Shown here piece by piece: positions 54,292 through 63,896 of a stretch of 64,000 nt of DNA (position 1 is its first letter; every line of letters begins with the position of its first letter). The notes below the pieces were generated by a model. It was not told the origin of the DNA. It saw only the letters and a list, made by a program, of their open reading frames with translations, and ran no database searches. Position numbers and translations under genes: made by a program. The DNA is taken from NCBI RefSeq assembly GCF_014651375.1, contig NZ_BMWT01000002.1, positions 67,477-131,476 of the forward strand. Direction: 5' to 3'. The DNA is from Tateyamaria omphalii (GTDB lineage: Bacteria; Pseudomonadota; Alphaproteobacteria; Rhodobacterales; Rhodobacteraceae).

Positions 54292-54855
54292 TTAAACCTG
54301 CATAATTTCGGCCTGTTTGGTTTCAAGTGCCCCATCTACGGTTTTGATGAACTTGTCTGTCATCTCCTGCACTTCGTCTTCCCAAAGCTTCTGGTCGTCT
54401 TCCGACATGCCATCGGCCTTGGCTTTCTTGATCTGATCCATGCCATCGCGGCGCACATTTCGGATGCTGACACGGGCATTTTCGGCGTAGCTGCCAGCTA
54501 CCTTGCCCAGCTCGCGGCGGCGCTCTTCGTTCAGTTCGGGGATCGGCAACATGATGATCGTGCCGTTCAGCTGCGGATTGATGCCCAGCCCGCTTTCGCG
54601 AATGGCCTTCTCCACTTTGCCGACCAAACCTTTGTCCCAGACGTTGACCGTGACCATCCGTGGCTCGGGCACATTGACGGTACCGACCTGGTTGATCGGC
54701 GTCATCGACCCGTAGGCGTCGACCATCACCGGCTCAAGCATGGAAGCAGACGCCCGGCCTGTGCGCAGTGAGGCGAATTCGGTTTTCAGGTTGGCCATGG
54801 CACCTTCCATCCGGCGCTCAAGGTCATCAGTGTCGAGCATGAAGTCATCAGACAT
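54292..54855 (-). CDS. frr: Ribosome recycling factor
   Basis: A 187-residue tRNA-mimic that splits post-termination ribosomes with EF-G. The helical-hairpin domain includes [29 protein letters not shown] and the C-terminal [25 protein letters not shown]; the small domain lies between. Length is canonical. A GGGG stretch is 7 bases before the ATG. It follows pyrH by 90 bases, the order usual in bacteria. Confidence 0.97.
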   Translation of the reverse strand: MSDDFMLDTDDLERRMEGAMANLKTEFASLRTGRASASMLEPVMVDAYGSMTPINQVGTVNVPEPRMVTVNVWDKGLVGKVEKAIRESGLGINPQLNGTIIMLPIPELNEERRRELGKVAGSYAENARVSIRNVRRDGMDQIKKAKADGMSEDDQKLWEDEVQEMTDKFIKTVDGALETKQAEIMQV

Positions 54856-54945
54856 CGCAATCCCCGTCTTTTTCTTTTGGCCTTACGGCGCTTTGTAACG
54901 ATATAGATCAAGCACTATACAGAAGGCCAGCAGCAGTTGTGCAGC

Positions 54946-55677
54946 TTAACCCTGAACGCGCGTAAACGTGCCTTTGCCCTCGAGGATTTCCTTGAATCCG
55001 CCCGGCGTGTCGAGCGGGAACACGATCAACGGCAAGTTATTGTCTCGCGCAAGTGCAATAGCTGAAGCATCCATGACGCCCAGTCGTTTTGCCAACACTT
55101 CATCATATGTCACCATATCATACCGCTTGGCGTCATCATGCTTGGCCGGGTCCTTGTCATAAACCCCATCCACCCCGTTTTTGCCCATGAAAATGGCCTC
55201 ACAGGACATCTCGTTCGCGCGCAGGGTCGCGGCTGTGTCTGTGGTGAAGTACGGGTTGCCCGTCCCCGCCGCAAAGATGCAGACCCGCTTCTTCTCGAGG
55301 TGGCGCACTGCGCGGCGACGGATGTAAGGCTCTGCGACCTCGTTCATCGTGATGGCGCTGATGACACGGGTGAAAACACCCAAGCCTTCGAGAGCAGATT
55401 GCATGGCAAGGGCGTTCATCACAGTGGCGAGCATACCCATGTAGTCGGCGGTTGTGCGCTCCATCCCCTGCGCTGAACCCTGCAGCCCGCGAAAGACATT
55501 GCCCCCGCCGATCACCATGCAAATCTCGACGCCCATGTCGTGCACGGCCTTCACTTCCTGGGCGATGCGTTCCACGGTTGGTGGGTGCAATCCGAACCCC
55601 TGATCGCCCATCAGCGCCTCGCCCGAGATCTTGAGCATCACCCGTTTGAATGTGGTTGGTGTTTCGGTCTCGGTCAT
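54946..55677 (-). CDS. pyrH: UMP kinase
   Basis: A 243-residue hexameric amino-acid-kinase-fold enzyme that phosphorylates UMP to UDP. Motifs are [18 protein letters not shown], the nucleotide-binding [11 protein letters not shown], and [18 protein letters not shown], which contacts UMP. The [11 protein letters not shown] segment follows. The ATG at 55677 has GGGGG 6 bases upstream; the frame is open to 55749. The gene pair pyrH-frr is standard; rpsB and tsf, often just upstream, are not in this orientation here. Confidence 0.96.
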   Translation of the reverse strand: MTETETPTTFKRVMLKISGEALMGDQGFGLHPPTVERIAQEVKAVHDMGVEICMVIGGGNVFRGLQGSAQGMERTTADYMGMLATVMNALAMQSALEGLGVFTRVISAITMNEVAEPYIRRRAVRHLEKKRVCIFAAGTGNPYFTTDTAATLRANEMSCEAIFMGKNGVDGVYDKDPAKHDDAKRYDMVTYDEVLAKRLGVMDASAIALARDNNLPLIVFPLDTPGGFKEILEGKGTFTRVQG

Positions 55678-55749
55678 TGTGCGCCCCCGCTCTTTCAAAT
55701 TGCGCGCAACCTGTCCTAAATGCGATGGGTTTTCAATGGACGACACCAC

Positions 55750-56631
55750 ATGATCCGCGATGAAATCGCATCTTTACCAAGTGACCTGCCTCTGCTGATT
55801 GCCGGTCCCACGGCGTCCGGGAAATCGGCGCTGGCCGTCGCGATTGCCGAAACCAGTGGCGGCGTCATTGTGAACGCGGATGCGAGCCAAGTGTATGATT
55901 GCTGGCGGGTTATTACCGCCCGCCCATCGCCAGAGGAAGAATCACGCGCCGCGCACAAACTTTACGGGCACCTGCCTTATGATGCGTCCTATTCTACGGG
56001 GCACTGGTTGCGCGAGGTTGAACCGCTTTTGTCCGGGCAAAGGCCGATCATCGTCGGGGGCACCGGGCTTTACTTTTCGGCGTTGACCCAGGGTTTGGCC
56101 GATATTCCGGCCACCCCCCCCGATGTCCGAACACGTGCCGACGGCATGGATATGACCGCACTTCTACGGGACATCGATTCAGATACTCTGGCACGCATTG
56201 ATGTCGACAACCGTGCTCGCGTTCAGCGCGCGTGGGAGGTTCAAACAGCTACTAACCGGGGGCTCTCCTATTGGCAGGACAATACTGCGCCCCCTCTGCT
56301 CAAGAGCGGCGAATATGCCGGGATCGTCATGGACAGCCCAAAGGAATGGCTATCGCCCCGCATTGCCAGACGTTTTGATCACATGCTGCGTGGAGGCGCG
56401 TTGGAAGAGGCCCGCGCCATGCAAGCCAGGTACGATCCCGCACTGCCGTCTTGCCGTGCCATTGGAGTTGCAGAATCCATGGCGCTTTTGAAGGGCGACA
56501 TTGATCATGACACGGCCGTTGAACGCGCGACCGTAGCGACGCGACAATACGCAAAACGCCAACGCACCTGGTTTCGATCTAAGATGGCGGATTGGCGCTG
56601 GATCGCATCAGCCGAACTGACTGGACTTTGA
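55750..56631 (+). CDS. miaA: tRNA dimethylallyltransferase
   Basis: A 293-residue enzyme that adds a dimethylallyl group to A37 of tRNAs reading codons starting with U. The P-loop [19 protein letters not shown] is at the N-terminus, [19 protein letters not shown] follows, then [14 protein letters not shown], and [12 protein letters not shown] is the tRNA-binding C-terminal segment. Length is normal. The ATG at 55750 is chosen; another in-frame ATG at 55720 lacks a ribosome site. Divergent from pyrH. Confidence 0.94.
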   Translation: MIRDEIASLPSDLPLLIAGPTASGKSALAVAIAETSGGVIVNADASQVYDCWRVITARPSPEEESRAAHKLYGHLPYDASYSTGHWLREVEPLLSGQRPIIVGGTGLYFSALTQGLADIPATPPDVRTRADGMDMTALLRDIDSDTLARIDVDNRARVQRAWEVQTATNRGLSYWQDNTAPPLLKSGEYAGIVMDSPKEWLSPRIARRFDHMLRGGALEEARAMQARYDPALPSCRAIGVAESMALLKGDIDHDTAVERATVATRQYAKRQRTWFRSKMADWRWIASAELTGL

Positions 56632-56702
56632 CTTTTTCAGTGTTTCGCCACATAAAACGCGCTGAAAAAGCACGCAGTGTTGTCGAAAGCGGACAAAAGC
56701 CC

Positions 56703-57491
56703 ATGTCCCTGCCTCCGATCGAGATCAAGCCGCTGGTCCAATTGACTGCTGGTCAAGAATGGCGCCTGTCGCTCGCGCACGACCGGCCGCAGCATGTTGT
56801 TATCTGGATCACGCGTGGCCAGGGGCGGCTCCTTTTGAACGGCACAAGGCGCGGTGTGGGAACTCACAACGCGCTGACAATTCCGCCCCATACGCTTTTT
56901 TCACTCGAATTGGGCCGCCAAGGCAGTGGGATGGTTGCATTGATTCCTGACGGCAGCGAAATTCGATGGCCTACTCGTGCGCGACAGTTGCGCGTAAGAG
57001 ACGTCGACAGCATTGGAGAAATGACGGCCATATTCGAAGCTGCCCATCGCGAGGTCACCCAAGCACGTCCCCTGGCCCAGGATGCAATCGATGCGCATAT
57101 GGCACTTATGTCCGTGTGGTTTCGGCGGCAGATTACCCTGCCCGACAACTTGCCCATCAACATGAACGCGGCTGCACGGCTGAGTACAAGGTTTTGCGAG
57201 CGTATCAGCAAGAACCATGCTGACGGGCTGACGATGGCCGACCACGCCAAAGCACTTGGTGTCACCGCAACACACCTGACACGCGCATGCAAGGCCGCCA
57301 CCGGACGGACCGCAGCTGATTTGCTGACCGAACGCACACTCTATGCAGCGCGGATTGCCCTCACCGAAACCTCTGTGCCCGCGCAGGACATTGCGCGGCA
57401 TCTTGGCTTTGGATCAGCAGCGTATTTCACCCGTTTCATGCAGCAACACACCGGACAAACACCGACGGCCTTGCGAAAAGCAGCGCGATAG
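56703..57491 (+). CDS. AraC-family transcriptional regulator
   Basis: A 262-residue regulator. Residues 1-125 form a cupin-like ligand domain (WITRGQGRLLLNGTRRGVGTHNALTIPPHTLF). Two helix-turn-helix motifs fill the C-terminal 95 residues: MADHAKALGVTATHLTRACKAATG and AQDIARHLGFGSAAYFTRFMQQHTGQTPTALRK. It lies between miaA and the peptide-transporter operon, same strand. Two 10-base direct repeats, spaced 22 bases apart, lie 35-66 bases past its stop codon, so it probably acts on the operon downstream. The ligand is unknown. Confidence 0.88.
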   Translation: MSLPPIEIKPLVQLTAGQEWRLSLAHDRPQHVVIWITRGQGRLLLNGTRRGVGTHNALTIPPHTLFSLELGRQGSGMVALIPDGSEIRWPTRARQLRVRDVDSIGEMTAIFEAAHREVTQARPLAQDAIDAHMALMSVWFRRQITLPDNLPINMNAAARLSTRFCERISKNHADGLTMADHAKALGVTATHLTRACKAATGRTAADLLTERTLYAARIALTETSVPAQDIARHLGFGSAAYFTRFMQQHTGQTPTALRKAAR

Positions 57492-57853
57492 GTGCGTCGC
57501 ACCTTTACGCAAGGTAAGCACGCGGATGTCGCAAATGAAACGATCAAATGTCGCAAACGTGCACAGATTCATGAACGCGCACCGTTGACCTGTGTGCGCT
57601 TCTGTTGCCTCATAAGGGTAAGGGAACAACAGCGGTCGCGCATGTATCCACTCTCCTCGCCTGCGATGAGGGCGGCGCAAGACCCCCTGACAAAGGGGCG
57701 CGCAGACACGGGGGATGTAGGTATAGGCAAAACCATCAAATCGCAAAGCTGACCAGCAAGGACAGCATCCGAGGCGCATCACAAAACAAACCGCGCCCGG
57801 TACACAACAAGGGCGGCACGCACCCGCCTCAAGCCACCCAACAGGGGCACTTA
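57492..57853. other. Leader region of the peptide-transporter operon (362 bases)
   Basis: Contains a GC palindrome right after the araC-type gene (GGTGC and GCACC arms at 57491-57503), the direct repeat listed separately, and a CCCC/GGGG hairpin around 57693-57707. I see no coding frame with a ribosome site and no binding-protein gene here. A promoter is expected but not obvious from hexamers. Confidence 0.5.
57526..57557. promoter_or_regulatory. Direct repeat, probable AraC-type operator
   Basis: ATGTCGCAAA occurs at 57526-57535 and again at 57548-57557, identical in all ten bases and 22 bases apart, two turns of the helix. Two same-direction half-sites about 21 bases apart are the usual layout for AraC-family dimers. 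It lies between the araC-type gene and the transporter operon. Confidence 0.5.
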
Positions 57854-58900
57854 ATGGGACTCTTCATACTCAGACGGCTGGGCGTGATGTTACTGACGGC
57901 ACTTTGCCTGACATTCATCGTGTTCTTTCTGACCAACCTCTATCCAAACCTTGAGAAGCTGGCCAAAACCCAAGGCAACTTCCGTATGACAGACGAAGCC
58001 GTCGCAAGCTGGTTGGATGATCGGGGATATATCGACAATACACTCATCAAATACGGCCGCTGGCTGGGTGTCGCACCTGGGTGGATAACCGAGAAAGAAG
58101 ACGGCACCGTTACCGGACAATGCTTTAAGGAAAATGCGCCTGTCGAAGAGCGGCCCACGTTTTGCGGTGTTTTGCAGGGCGATTGGGGCTCTTCGCTGGT
58201 GTTCAAGGATGAGGTCAGCAGTCTGGTCGCAACACGGCTTGGCGCCACCGGCAAGCTGATGGGATTTGTTCTGCTCGTCATGGTCCCGATGTCGCTGATC
58301 GTTGGAGTCCTGGCGGGTATGCGCGAGGGTTCGGGGCTCGATCGGTCCCTCTCGACCTTCTCAATAGCGACGACAGCCACACCCGAATATGTTTCAGGCG
58401 TTATCTTCATCGCGATCTTTGCGTCATCCGCCTTTGGGCTCAAATGGTTCAAGGGGTCCGCGACCCAAGCCATCGAGAACGCAACTTTTGAGAACTTCAC
58501 GCTGCCTGTGCTGACCATTGCGCTTTACGGCATGGGATACATCGCACGGATGACGCGGGCGAGCATGACCGAGGTGATGACCGCCCAGTATATCCGCACG
58601 GCCCGTCTCAAGGGCGTCAGCTTTGGCAATATCGTTCTGAAGCACGCACTCAGGAACGCACTGATCGCCCCCTTTACAGTTATCATGTTGCAGATCCCAT
58701 GGCTGCTGAATGGTGTGGTGATTGTTGAAACGCTCTTTAACTACAAGGGCTTTGGGTGGTTGCTGGTACAGGCGGCGGGCAACAACGACATCGAACTGCT
58801 GTTGGCGGTATCTGTTGTATCGGTTGTGGTGGTTCTAATCACCCAGCTGATCTCGGATATCGGCTACGTTTTCCTCAATCCACGCATCCGCATTTCGTAA
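57854..58900 (+). CDS. Peptide-type ABC transporter permease (DppB-like)
   Basis: A 348-residue inner-membrane permease. It starts with one helix (LFILRRLGVMLLTALCLTFIVFFLT), followed by a periplasmic loop of about 95 residues containing two Cys (GQCFKE, TFCGVL) that could form a disulfide. Five C-terminal helices follow, with the ATPase-contacting EAA loop TQ...MTAQYIRTARLKGVSFGNIVLKHALRN near residue 250. AGGGG lies 6 bases before the ATG at 57854; the upstream open frame (57605) has no support. It is first gene of a three-gene transporter set. Confidence 0.87.
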   Translation: MGLFILRRLGVMLLTALCLTFIVFFLTNLYPNLEKLAKTQGNFRMTDEAVASWLDDRGYIDNTLIKYGRWLGVAPGWITEKEDGTVTGQCFKENAPVEERPTFCGVLQGDWGSSLVFKDEVSSLVATRLGATGKLMGFVLLVMVPMSLIVGVLAGMREGSGLDRSLSTFSIATTATPEYVSGVIFIAIFASSAFGLKWFKGSATQAIENATFENFTLPVLTIALYGMGYIARMTRASMTEVMTAQYIRTARLKGVSFGNIVLKHALRNALIAPFTVIMLQIPWLLNGVVIVETLFNYKGFGWLLVQAAGNNDIELLLAVSVVSVVVVLITQLISDIGYVFLNPRIRIS

Positions 58901-58912
58901 GGGAGGCTGACC

Positions 58913-60364
58913 ATGGAACCTTTGACATGGACCGGCCCTCTTGGGCAGTTTTTGAACCCCGCACTGTATGTGCTATCAGCCGTTTTCCTGGTTGCGGCTG
59001 TCGTCCAGATCGTCCTCGGGATCGCCACCGGTGGGTCCCGCGTCGTGACCAACCCGGATGGTACGCTCAGCTCTGCAGGAGGCGCATATGACCTGTCCTC
59101 GACCGCGACGCGTTGGCTGGGCCTTGGCCTTTTGATCGTTGTACTGGCCTATATCGTGATCGGTATTTTTACAGGCCCGCAAGTCGCCGGCATCATTGGC
59201 GGCATGAGCCAACAGCTTACGCCGGTGTGGATCGCGTTGATCCTGACATTTGCTGTGTCCATCACATTCAAAAGAAAGCTGGGTCTTTACGGCAAACTCT
59301 TCGATTCCACTGTCGGCATGGTAGGTTTCGCCCTGGTGATGTTCTGGGTCTATGCCGGTGTCATGGCTGGGCTGTTTGACTGGATCACAACCCATGACAG
59401 CCTGAGCCAAGTGTCCGGCATGAAGAACAAAGTACCGGGAACACCAATGCGGGGCGCGGAAGATGGTGAATATGCCTGGTACTTACTGGGCGGTGACAAT
59501 CTGGCGCGAGATGTTTTCAGCCGTCTGTTCAAGGGCGCGTGGGTTGTGGTGCAGATCGCGCCGCTTGCTACAGTTTTTGCTTTCATGGTTGGCATCACAC
59601 TGGGTCTGCCCGCCGGGTTCTACGGTGGTCGCCTGGACACACTGCTGTCGTTCCTCGCGAACCTGATCCTCGCCTTCCCGGTCATCCTGCTATTCTATCT
59701 GCTGGTGACGCCAGAGATCGTGGCAACAGGCATTCCAAACTACATGGCGACTGTCTTGTTTGTGTTCCCGTTGGTCTTCGTCGGCGTGCTCTTGAACTCG
59801 CGCTACTACACCCAACCGAGCTTTCGCACGCCTTTGTTGATTGTCGTGCTCGGGATCATGGGGTGGATGTATCTGTCGCTGATTTCCGACGCCGGTACGA
59901 AGGTGGCAGTTTTGCCTGAGTTTCTGGACCTGTTCGACATCGACCCCGGCATTCTAGTGGTCTTCGTTTCGGTTGTCTTTGTGAACGCACCCACTGTTTT
60001 CCGGATCGTCAGAGGCCTCGCGCTCGACATCAAAACGCGGGACTACGTGGCGGCTGCGCAAACACGTGGCGAAGGTCCCTGGTACATCATGTTGTGGGAG
60101 ATACTGCCCAACGCACGCGGTCCGCTGATCGTCGATTTTTGCCTGCGAATTGGATATACCACCATCCTGCTGGGCACCTTGGGTTTCTTCGGGTTGGGCT
60201 TGCAAAGCGAGAGCCCGGATTGGGGCACCACGATCAACGCCGGTCGGCGCTTGTTGTCCGCCTACCCGCACCCGGCCATCGCCCCCGCTTTGTCGCTGCT
60301 CACCATGGTTCTGGGATTGAACCTGTTGGCGGATGGGTTGCGCGAGGAAAGTCTGAAGGACTGA
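58913..60364 (+). CDS. Peptide-type ABC transporter permease (DppC-like, oversized)
   Basis: A 483-residue permease, much longer than usual DppC proteins of about 300 residues. Three extra hydrophobic segments precede the standard first helix (about 15-38, 66-88, 101-118). Additional ones seem inserted before the EAA loop, which reads FRIVRGLALDIKTRDYVAAAQTRGEGPWYIMLWEILPNA near residue 370. The C-terminal segments GFFGLGLQSESPDWG and LSLLTMVLGLNLLADGLRE are classical. It starts 12 bases after the first permease and pairs with it and the fused ATPase. Confidence 0.85.
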   Translation: MEPLTWTGPLGQFLNPALYVLSAVFLVAAVVQIVLGIATGGSRVVTNPDGTLSSAGGAYDLSSTATRWLGLGLLIVVLAYIVIGIFTGPQVAGIIGGMSQQLTPVWIALILTFAVSITFKRKLGLYGKLFDSTVGMVGFALVMFWVYAGVMAGLFDWITTHDSLSQVSGMKNKVPGTPMRGAEDGEYAWYLLGGDNLARDVFSRLFKGAWVVVQIAPLATVFAFMVGITLGLPAGFYGGRLDTLLSFLANLILAFPVILLFYLLVTPEIVATGIPNYMATVLFVFPLVFVGVLLNSRYYTQPSFRTPLLIVVLGIMGWMYLSLISDAGTKVAVLPEFLDLFDIDPGILVVFVSVVFVNAPTVFRIVRGLALDIKTRDYVAAAQTRGEGPWYIMLWEILPNARGPLIVDFCLRIGYTTILLGTLGFFGLGLQSESPDWGTTINAGRRLLSAYPHPAIAPALSLLTMVLGLNLLADGLREESLKD

Positions 60365-60379
60365 TTTGAAACTGGCGGA

Positions 60380-60427
60380 CCGGGGGCCAGCCCCCGGACC
60401 CCCGGAGTTTATTTGGCAAGATGAAGA
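60380..60427 (+). repeat. Intergenic palindromic repeat, copy B
   Basis: Eight-base arms CCGGGGGC (60380-60387) and GCCCCCGG (60390-60397) surround CA. They are followed by ACCCCCGGAGTTTATTTGG and AAGATGAAG, matching the tail of the copy at 12021-12071 in the opposite orientation. It lies in the 97-base gap inside the transporter operon, before the ATPase ribosome site. Confidence 0.6.
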
Positions 60428-60461
60428 CAGCAATCTTCACAGCCACACGGGAGAGACGAAG

Positions 60462-62549
60462 ATGGCGAAACAGGACTATGACGGCCCAATCCTAGAGATC
60501 GACAAGCTGAGCATTTCCTTCTTCACGCGGTTGCGGGAAATTCCGGCTGTCATGGACTTTTCAGTGACGGTGAAACCTGGAGAAGCTGTCGGGCTGGTTG
60601 GTGAATCCGGATGCGGCAAGTCGACTGTGGCTCTTGGCGTCATGCAGGACCTTGGCAAGAACGGGCGTATTGTCGGCGGGTCAATCAAGTTCAAGGGCCG
60701 TGATCTGCAGCAGATGAGCGCCGAGGAGTTGCGCGACATCCGTGGTTCCGAAATCGCCATGATCTACCAGGAGCCTATGGCCTCGCTGAACCCGGCCATG
60801 AAGATTGGCAAGCAGTTGATGGAAGTGCCCATGATCCATCAGGGTATGTCCGAAAAGGACGCCTATGACCGAGCGCTGCAGGTTGTCACGGATGTCAAGC
60901 TGCCCGACCCCAAGCGCATTCTGAACAGCTTTCCACACCAGCTTTCGGGCGGTCAGCAGCAACGCATTGTCATCGCCATGGCCCTGATGTCCGAGCCATC
61001 GCTGCTTATTCTTGATGAACCGACGACGGCGCTGGATGTGACGGTGGAAGCTGCCGTGGTCGAATTGGTCAAAGATCTGGGCAAGAAGTACGGCACATCG
61101 ATGCTGTTCATCTCGCATAACCTTGGTCTGGTTCTTGAGACATGTGACCGTATTTGCGTGATGTATTCCGGCGAAGCCGTTGAACGTGGTTCGATCAAAC
61201 AGGTGTTTGACGAAATGCAACACCCATATACGCAGGCATTGTTCCGGTCGATCCCGCTGCCCGGTGCGGACAAAAATGCGCGCCCGCTGGTGGCCATCCC
61301 CGGCAACTTCCCCTTGCCCCACGAACGGCCGCCGGGCTGCAATTTCGGGCCGCGCTGCGATTACTTTCAAGACGGCTGGTGCAATCAAGACAACACCATT
61401 CCGATGGCGCCTGCCAACGAGGATGCAAGCCACGAAACCCGGTGCTTGCGTTTCCAGGAAATTGACTGGAATGCGCCGATCACCAAGGGGGAAAAGAAGG
61501 AAAAGGGCGAGGTTGGCGATGTTGTCCTCAAAATGGACAATCTCAAGAAATACTATGAAGTCGCAGCATCAGCCCTGTTTGGTGGCGGTGACAAGAAAGT
61601 GGTCAAGGCCAACGAAACGCTCAGCTTTGAGGCGTGCGAGTCCGAAACACTTGCCATTGTTGGTGAATCCGGGTGCGGCAAGTCCACATTCGCCAAGGTG
61701 TTGATGGGGCTTGAGACGGCAACCGAAGGCAGCATCACACTCGGCAACAAAAACATTCAGGACGTCCCAATCGAGGATCGCGACACACAAACGGTCGCGG
61801 ATGTGCAAATGGTGTTCCAGAACCCATTTGACACCCTGAACCCTTCGATGACCGTCGGACGCCAGATCATTCGCGCGTTGGAAATCTTCAAGGTTGGCAA
61901 GAACGAAGCGGATCGCAAGCAGCGTATGCTTGAGTTGTTGGACCTTGTGAAACTGCCCCGCGCCTTTGCAGATCGTATGCCAAGGCAGCTGTCAGGTGGA
62001 CAAAAGCAACGTGTCGGCATCGCCCGCGCCTTTGCCGGAGACGCGAAGATTGTTGTCGCGGACGAACCGGTATCGGCTCTGGACGTGTCGGTTCAGGCCG
62101 CGGTCACAGACCTGCTGATGGAAATTCAGCGCGAGCATAAGACAACGCTTTTGTTTATCAGCCATGACCTGTCTATTGTGCGCTATCTCAGCGACCGGGT
62201 GATGGTCATGTATCTGGGTCACGTGGTTGAGTTGGGGTCGACCGAACAGGTCTTTGCCCCACCCTATCACCCCTATACCGAGGCCCTGCTTTCAGCCGTT
62301 CCCATCGCCGACACATCAGTGGAAAAACAGCACATCGTGCTTGAGGGCGACATTCCGTCCGCGATGAATCCGCCCTCGGGTTGCCCGTTCCAGACCCGGT
62401 GTAGATGGAAATCGGACGTTCCCGGAGGCCAGTGTGAAAAGGAAGTTCCGCCAGTGCGCTTTCTTGCGGAAGGCCATCAGGTCAAGTGCCACTTGGCGGA
62501 AGACATCCTTGCTAAGATGGAGCCGGTTATCAAAATCGCGGCTGAATGA
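60462..62549 (+). CDS. Fused two-domain peptide ABC transporter ATPase (DppD-DppF)
   Basis: A 695-residue protein with two ABC ATPase domains. First: Walker A GESGCGKST at residues 47-55, signature LSGGQQQR, Walker B LLILDEPTTALD. Second, after about residue 350: GESGCGKSTFAKVL, LSGGQKQRVGIARAF, IVVADEPVSALD. Each is followed by an oligopeptide-type C-terminal extension with spaced Cys (PPGCNFGPRCDYFQ...C and PSGCPFQTRC...C...C), the kind of motif found in OppD/DppD tails. Fusion means one gene supplies both ATP-binding halves. GGGAG lies 9 bases before the ATG; upstream ATG 60366 would translate the repeat. Confidence 0.9.
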   Translation: MAKQDYDGPILEIDKLSISFFTRLREIPAVMDFSVTVKPGEAVGLVGESGCGKSTVALGVMQDLGKNGRIVGGSIKFKGRDLQQMSAEELRDIRGSEIAMIYQEPMASLNPAMKIGKQLMEVPMIHQGMSEKDAYDRALQVVTDVKLPDPKRILNSFPHQLSGGQQQRIVIAMALMSEPSLLILDEPTTALDVTVEAAVVELVKDLGKKYGTSMLFISHNLGLVLETCDRICVMYSGEAVERGSIKQVFDEMQHPYTQALFRSIPLPGADKNARPLVAIPGNFPLPHERPPGCNFGPRCDYFQDGWCNQDNTIPMAPANEDASHETRCLRFQEIDWNAPITKGEKKEKGEVGDVVLKMDNLKKYYEVAASALFGGGDKKVVKANETLSFEACESETLAIVGESGCGKSTFAKVLMGLETATEGSITLGNKNIQDVPIEDRDTQTVADVQMVFQNPFDTLNPSMTVGRQIIRALEIFKVGKNEADRKQRMLELLDLVKLPRAFADRMPRQLSGGQKQRVGIARAFAGDAKIVVADEPVSALDVSVQAAVTDLLMEIQREHKTTLLFISHDLSIVRYLSDRVMVMYLGHVVELGSTEQVFAPPYHPYTEALLSAVPIADTSVEKQHIVLEGDIPSAMNPPSGCPFQTRCRWKSDVPGGQCEKEVPPVRFLAEGHQVKCHLAEDILAKMEPVIKIAAE

Positions 62550-63035
62550 TTACAGATATTCGGAGGCCGCAGTGTAGTTCGCAACGAACTGCCAGAACGC
62601 CGGGATGACAACCGTTTCGACCCAATAGCGCAAGTCCGTGAAATTGGCGGCCAGAACGCCAATCAGGTAAGCTGTCCAGAATTGCCATGCGCGCGGTGCT
62701 GTCCTGGAAAAGATCAATGTCCCGAGAAAGGCGAAGGGTGCAAGGACCACTGCAGCGATGTATCCAGCGATTTTGAAATCAGCCAGGATAAGGCCATAAA
62801 GCGTCAGGTAATCGAGCGTGATGATGAACAGAAAACCGATATTGCTGGCAAAAAGAAGGCCAGCGATTCCGCCGGCGATCGCTCCTGCCACCAACATGTC
62901 AAAGTGAAACCTGCGGTCCTTGTACGCTTCGTGCACAAGCTTTGCCTTTGGCGATACGACATCGCTGGCGTTACGCGCTTCGCCACTGTTAATGCGACTC
63001 AGACGTTCCTCGAATGTGGACTGACCAGGTTTCAT
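62550..63035 (-). CDS. Unknown four-helix membrane protein
   Basis: A 161-residue protein with four predicted transmembrane helices at about residues 43-63, 66-87, 89-111 and 116-135. The N-terminal 40 residues are charged and cytoplasmic, with a short hydrophilic tail. AAGGGG lies 6 bases before the ATG. Its stop lies one base past the convergent ABC ATPase stop, so it overlaps that transcript's end. I recognise no family. The gene is alone, facing away from the lytic transglycosylase promoter region. Confidence 0.65.
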   Translation of the reverse strand: MKPGQSTFEERLSRINSGEARNASDVVSPKAKLVHEAYKDRRFHFDMLVAGAIAGGIAGLLFASNIGFLFIITLDYLTLYGLILADFKIAGYIAAVVLAPFAFLGTLIFSRTAPRAWQFWTAYLIGVLAANFTDLRYWVETVVIPAFWQFVANYTAASEYL

Positions 63036-63138
63036 GCGTGCCCCTTTCGCTACTGCTCAGTTCCCGGGTTACGTGCATGAAATGGCGGTTTTAAGGCAAC
63101 ATCGGCGCAATCAAAGGGCGCGCGAAACGAATGGCAGA

Positions 63139-63726
63139 TCAGCTGCCCCAGATGACCTTCACGTAATTTCGAGTCTCGCGAAATGGTGGGACGCCGTTGT
63201 ACTTCTTCACGGCCCCCGGCCCCGCGTTGTAGGCCGCCAAAGCAAGGCGCCAACTGCCAAAGGTGCGGTACTGCGCCTTGAGGTAGCGCGCGCCGCCTTC
63301 AAGGTTCTCTGCGGGGTCGTTTCTGTCCACACCCAAACTACGCGCGGTTGCAGGCATCAATTGTGCCAAGCCGTACGCACCTTTGTGAGATCTGGCCTTC
63401 GCGTTCCAGCCACTCTCTTGCTGAACAAGCCGCAAGAACAGGTCCTCGGGCACGCCATGGCGTCGTGCTGCGTCCTTGGCCATGTTCAGATAGGGGCCGC
63501 GATACTTTCCACGATATTTCTTGGTCTCAGTGTCCCACTTGGTGGGGGTCACAACCTTGGGAGGCTGAAGACGAACAGAATTGGAATACTGCGTCGCCGC
63601 CCGGCTATCCAAAACCTTGGTTTGAGATTTGAACAAAGAACCGCGGTTTTTCGTGGAAAGCGTCTGCGCCGCTCCAGCATCAACCATGAAGGCGGCGATA
63701 ATCGCCCCAGCCCAGAGTGCTCGCAT
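63139..63726 (-). CDS. SLT-domain lytic transglycosylase
   Basis: A 195-residue peptidoglycan-cleaving enzyme. Residues 1-20 form a signal peptide ([17 protein letters not shown]), and the catalytic domain runs from about 80 to 195. The catalytic Glu lies in [15 protein letters not shown], followed by [51 protein letters not shown] and ending in RNYVKVIW. It produces anhydromuropeptides, the kind of product that AnmK (elsewhere in the window) recycles. It is divergent from ssb. Confidence 0.9.
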   Translation of the reverse strand: MRALWAGAIIAAFMVDAGAAQTLSTKNRGSLFKSQTKVLDSRAATQYSNSVRLQPPKVVTPTKWDTETKKYRGKYRGPYLNMAKDAARRHGVPEDLFLRLVQQESGWNAKARSHKGAYGLAQLMPATARSLGVDRNDPAENLEGGARYLKAQYRTFGSWRLALAAYNAGPGAVKKYNGVPPFRETRNYVKVIWGS

Positions 63727-63896
63727 CGTTTCCCGTCCCCAGATCGTACACTGCCACCGTTTCTCGCCGCGCAATATACGGCTTTTTTGCCAACTTTCCA
63801 CCTCCGAGATTTAAGTCTGCATTAACCACGTGTAGTCTAGCCAGAACTTTAGGCCGCGGCACGGAATCAGCCCGGCATGGGACAAAGGGGAAGAAC

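Noticed and set aside
57605..57853. In-frame upstream extension of the first transporter permease, or a separate leader peptide
   Set aside because: No ribosome site and no signal-like sequence; the ATG at 57854 has AGGGG and begins with the normal first helix.
60366..60461. In-frame upstream extension of the fused ATPase
   Set aside because: It would translate the palindromic repeat; the ATG at 60462 has GGGAG and matches the family start.
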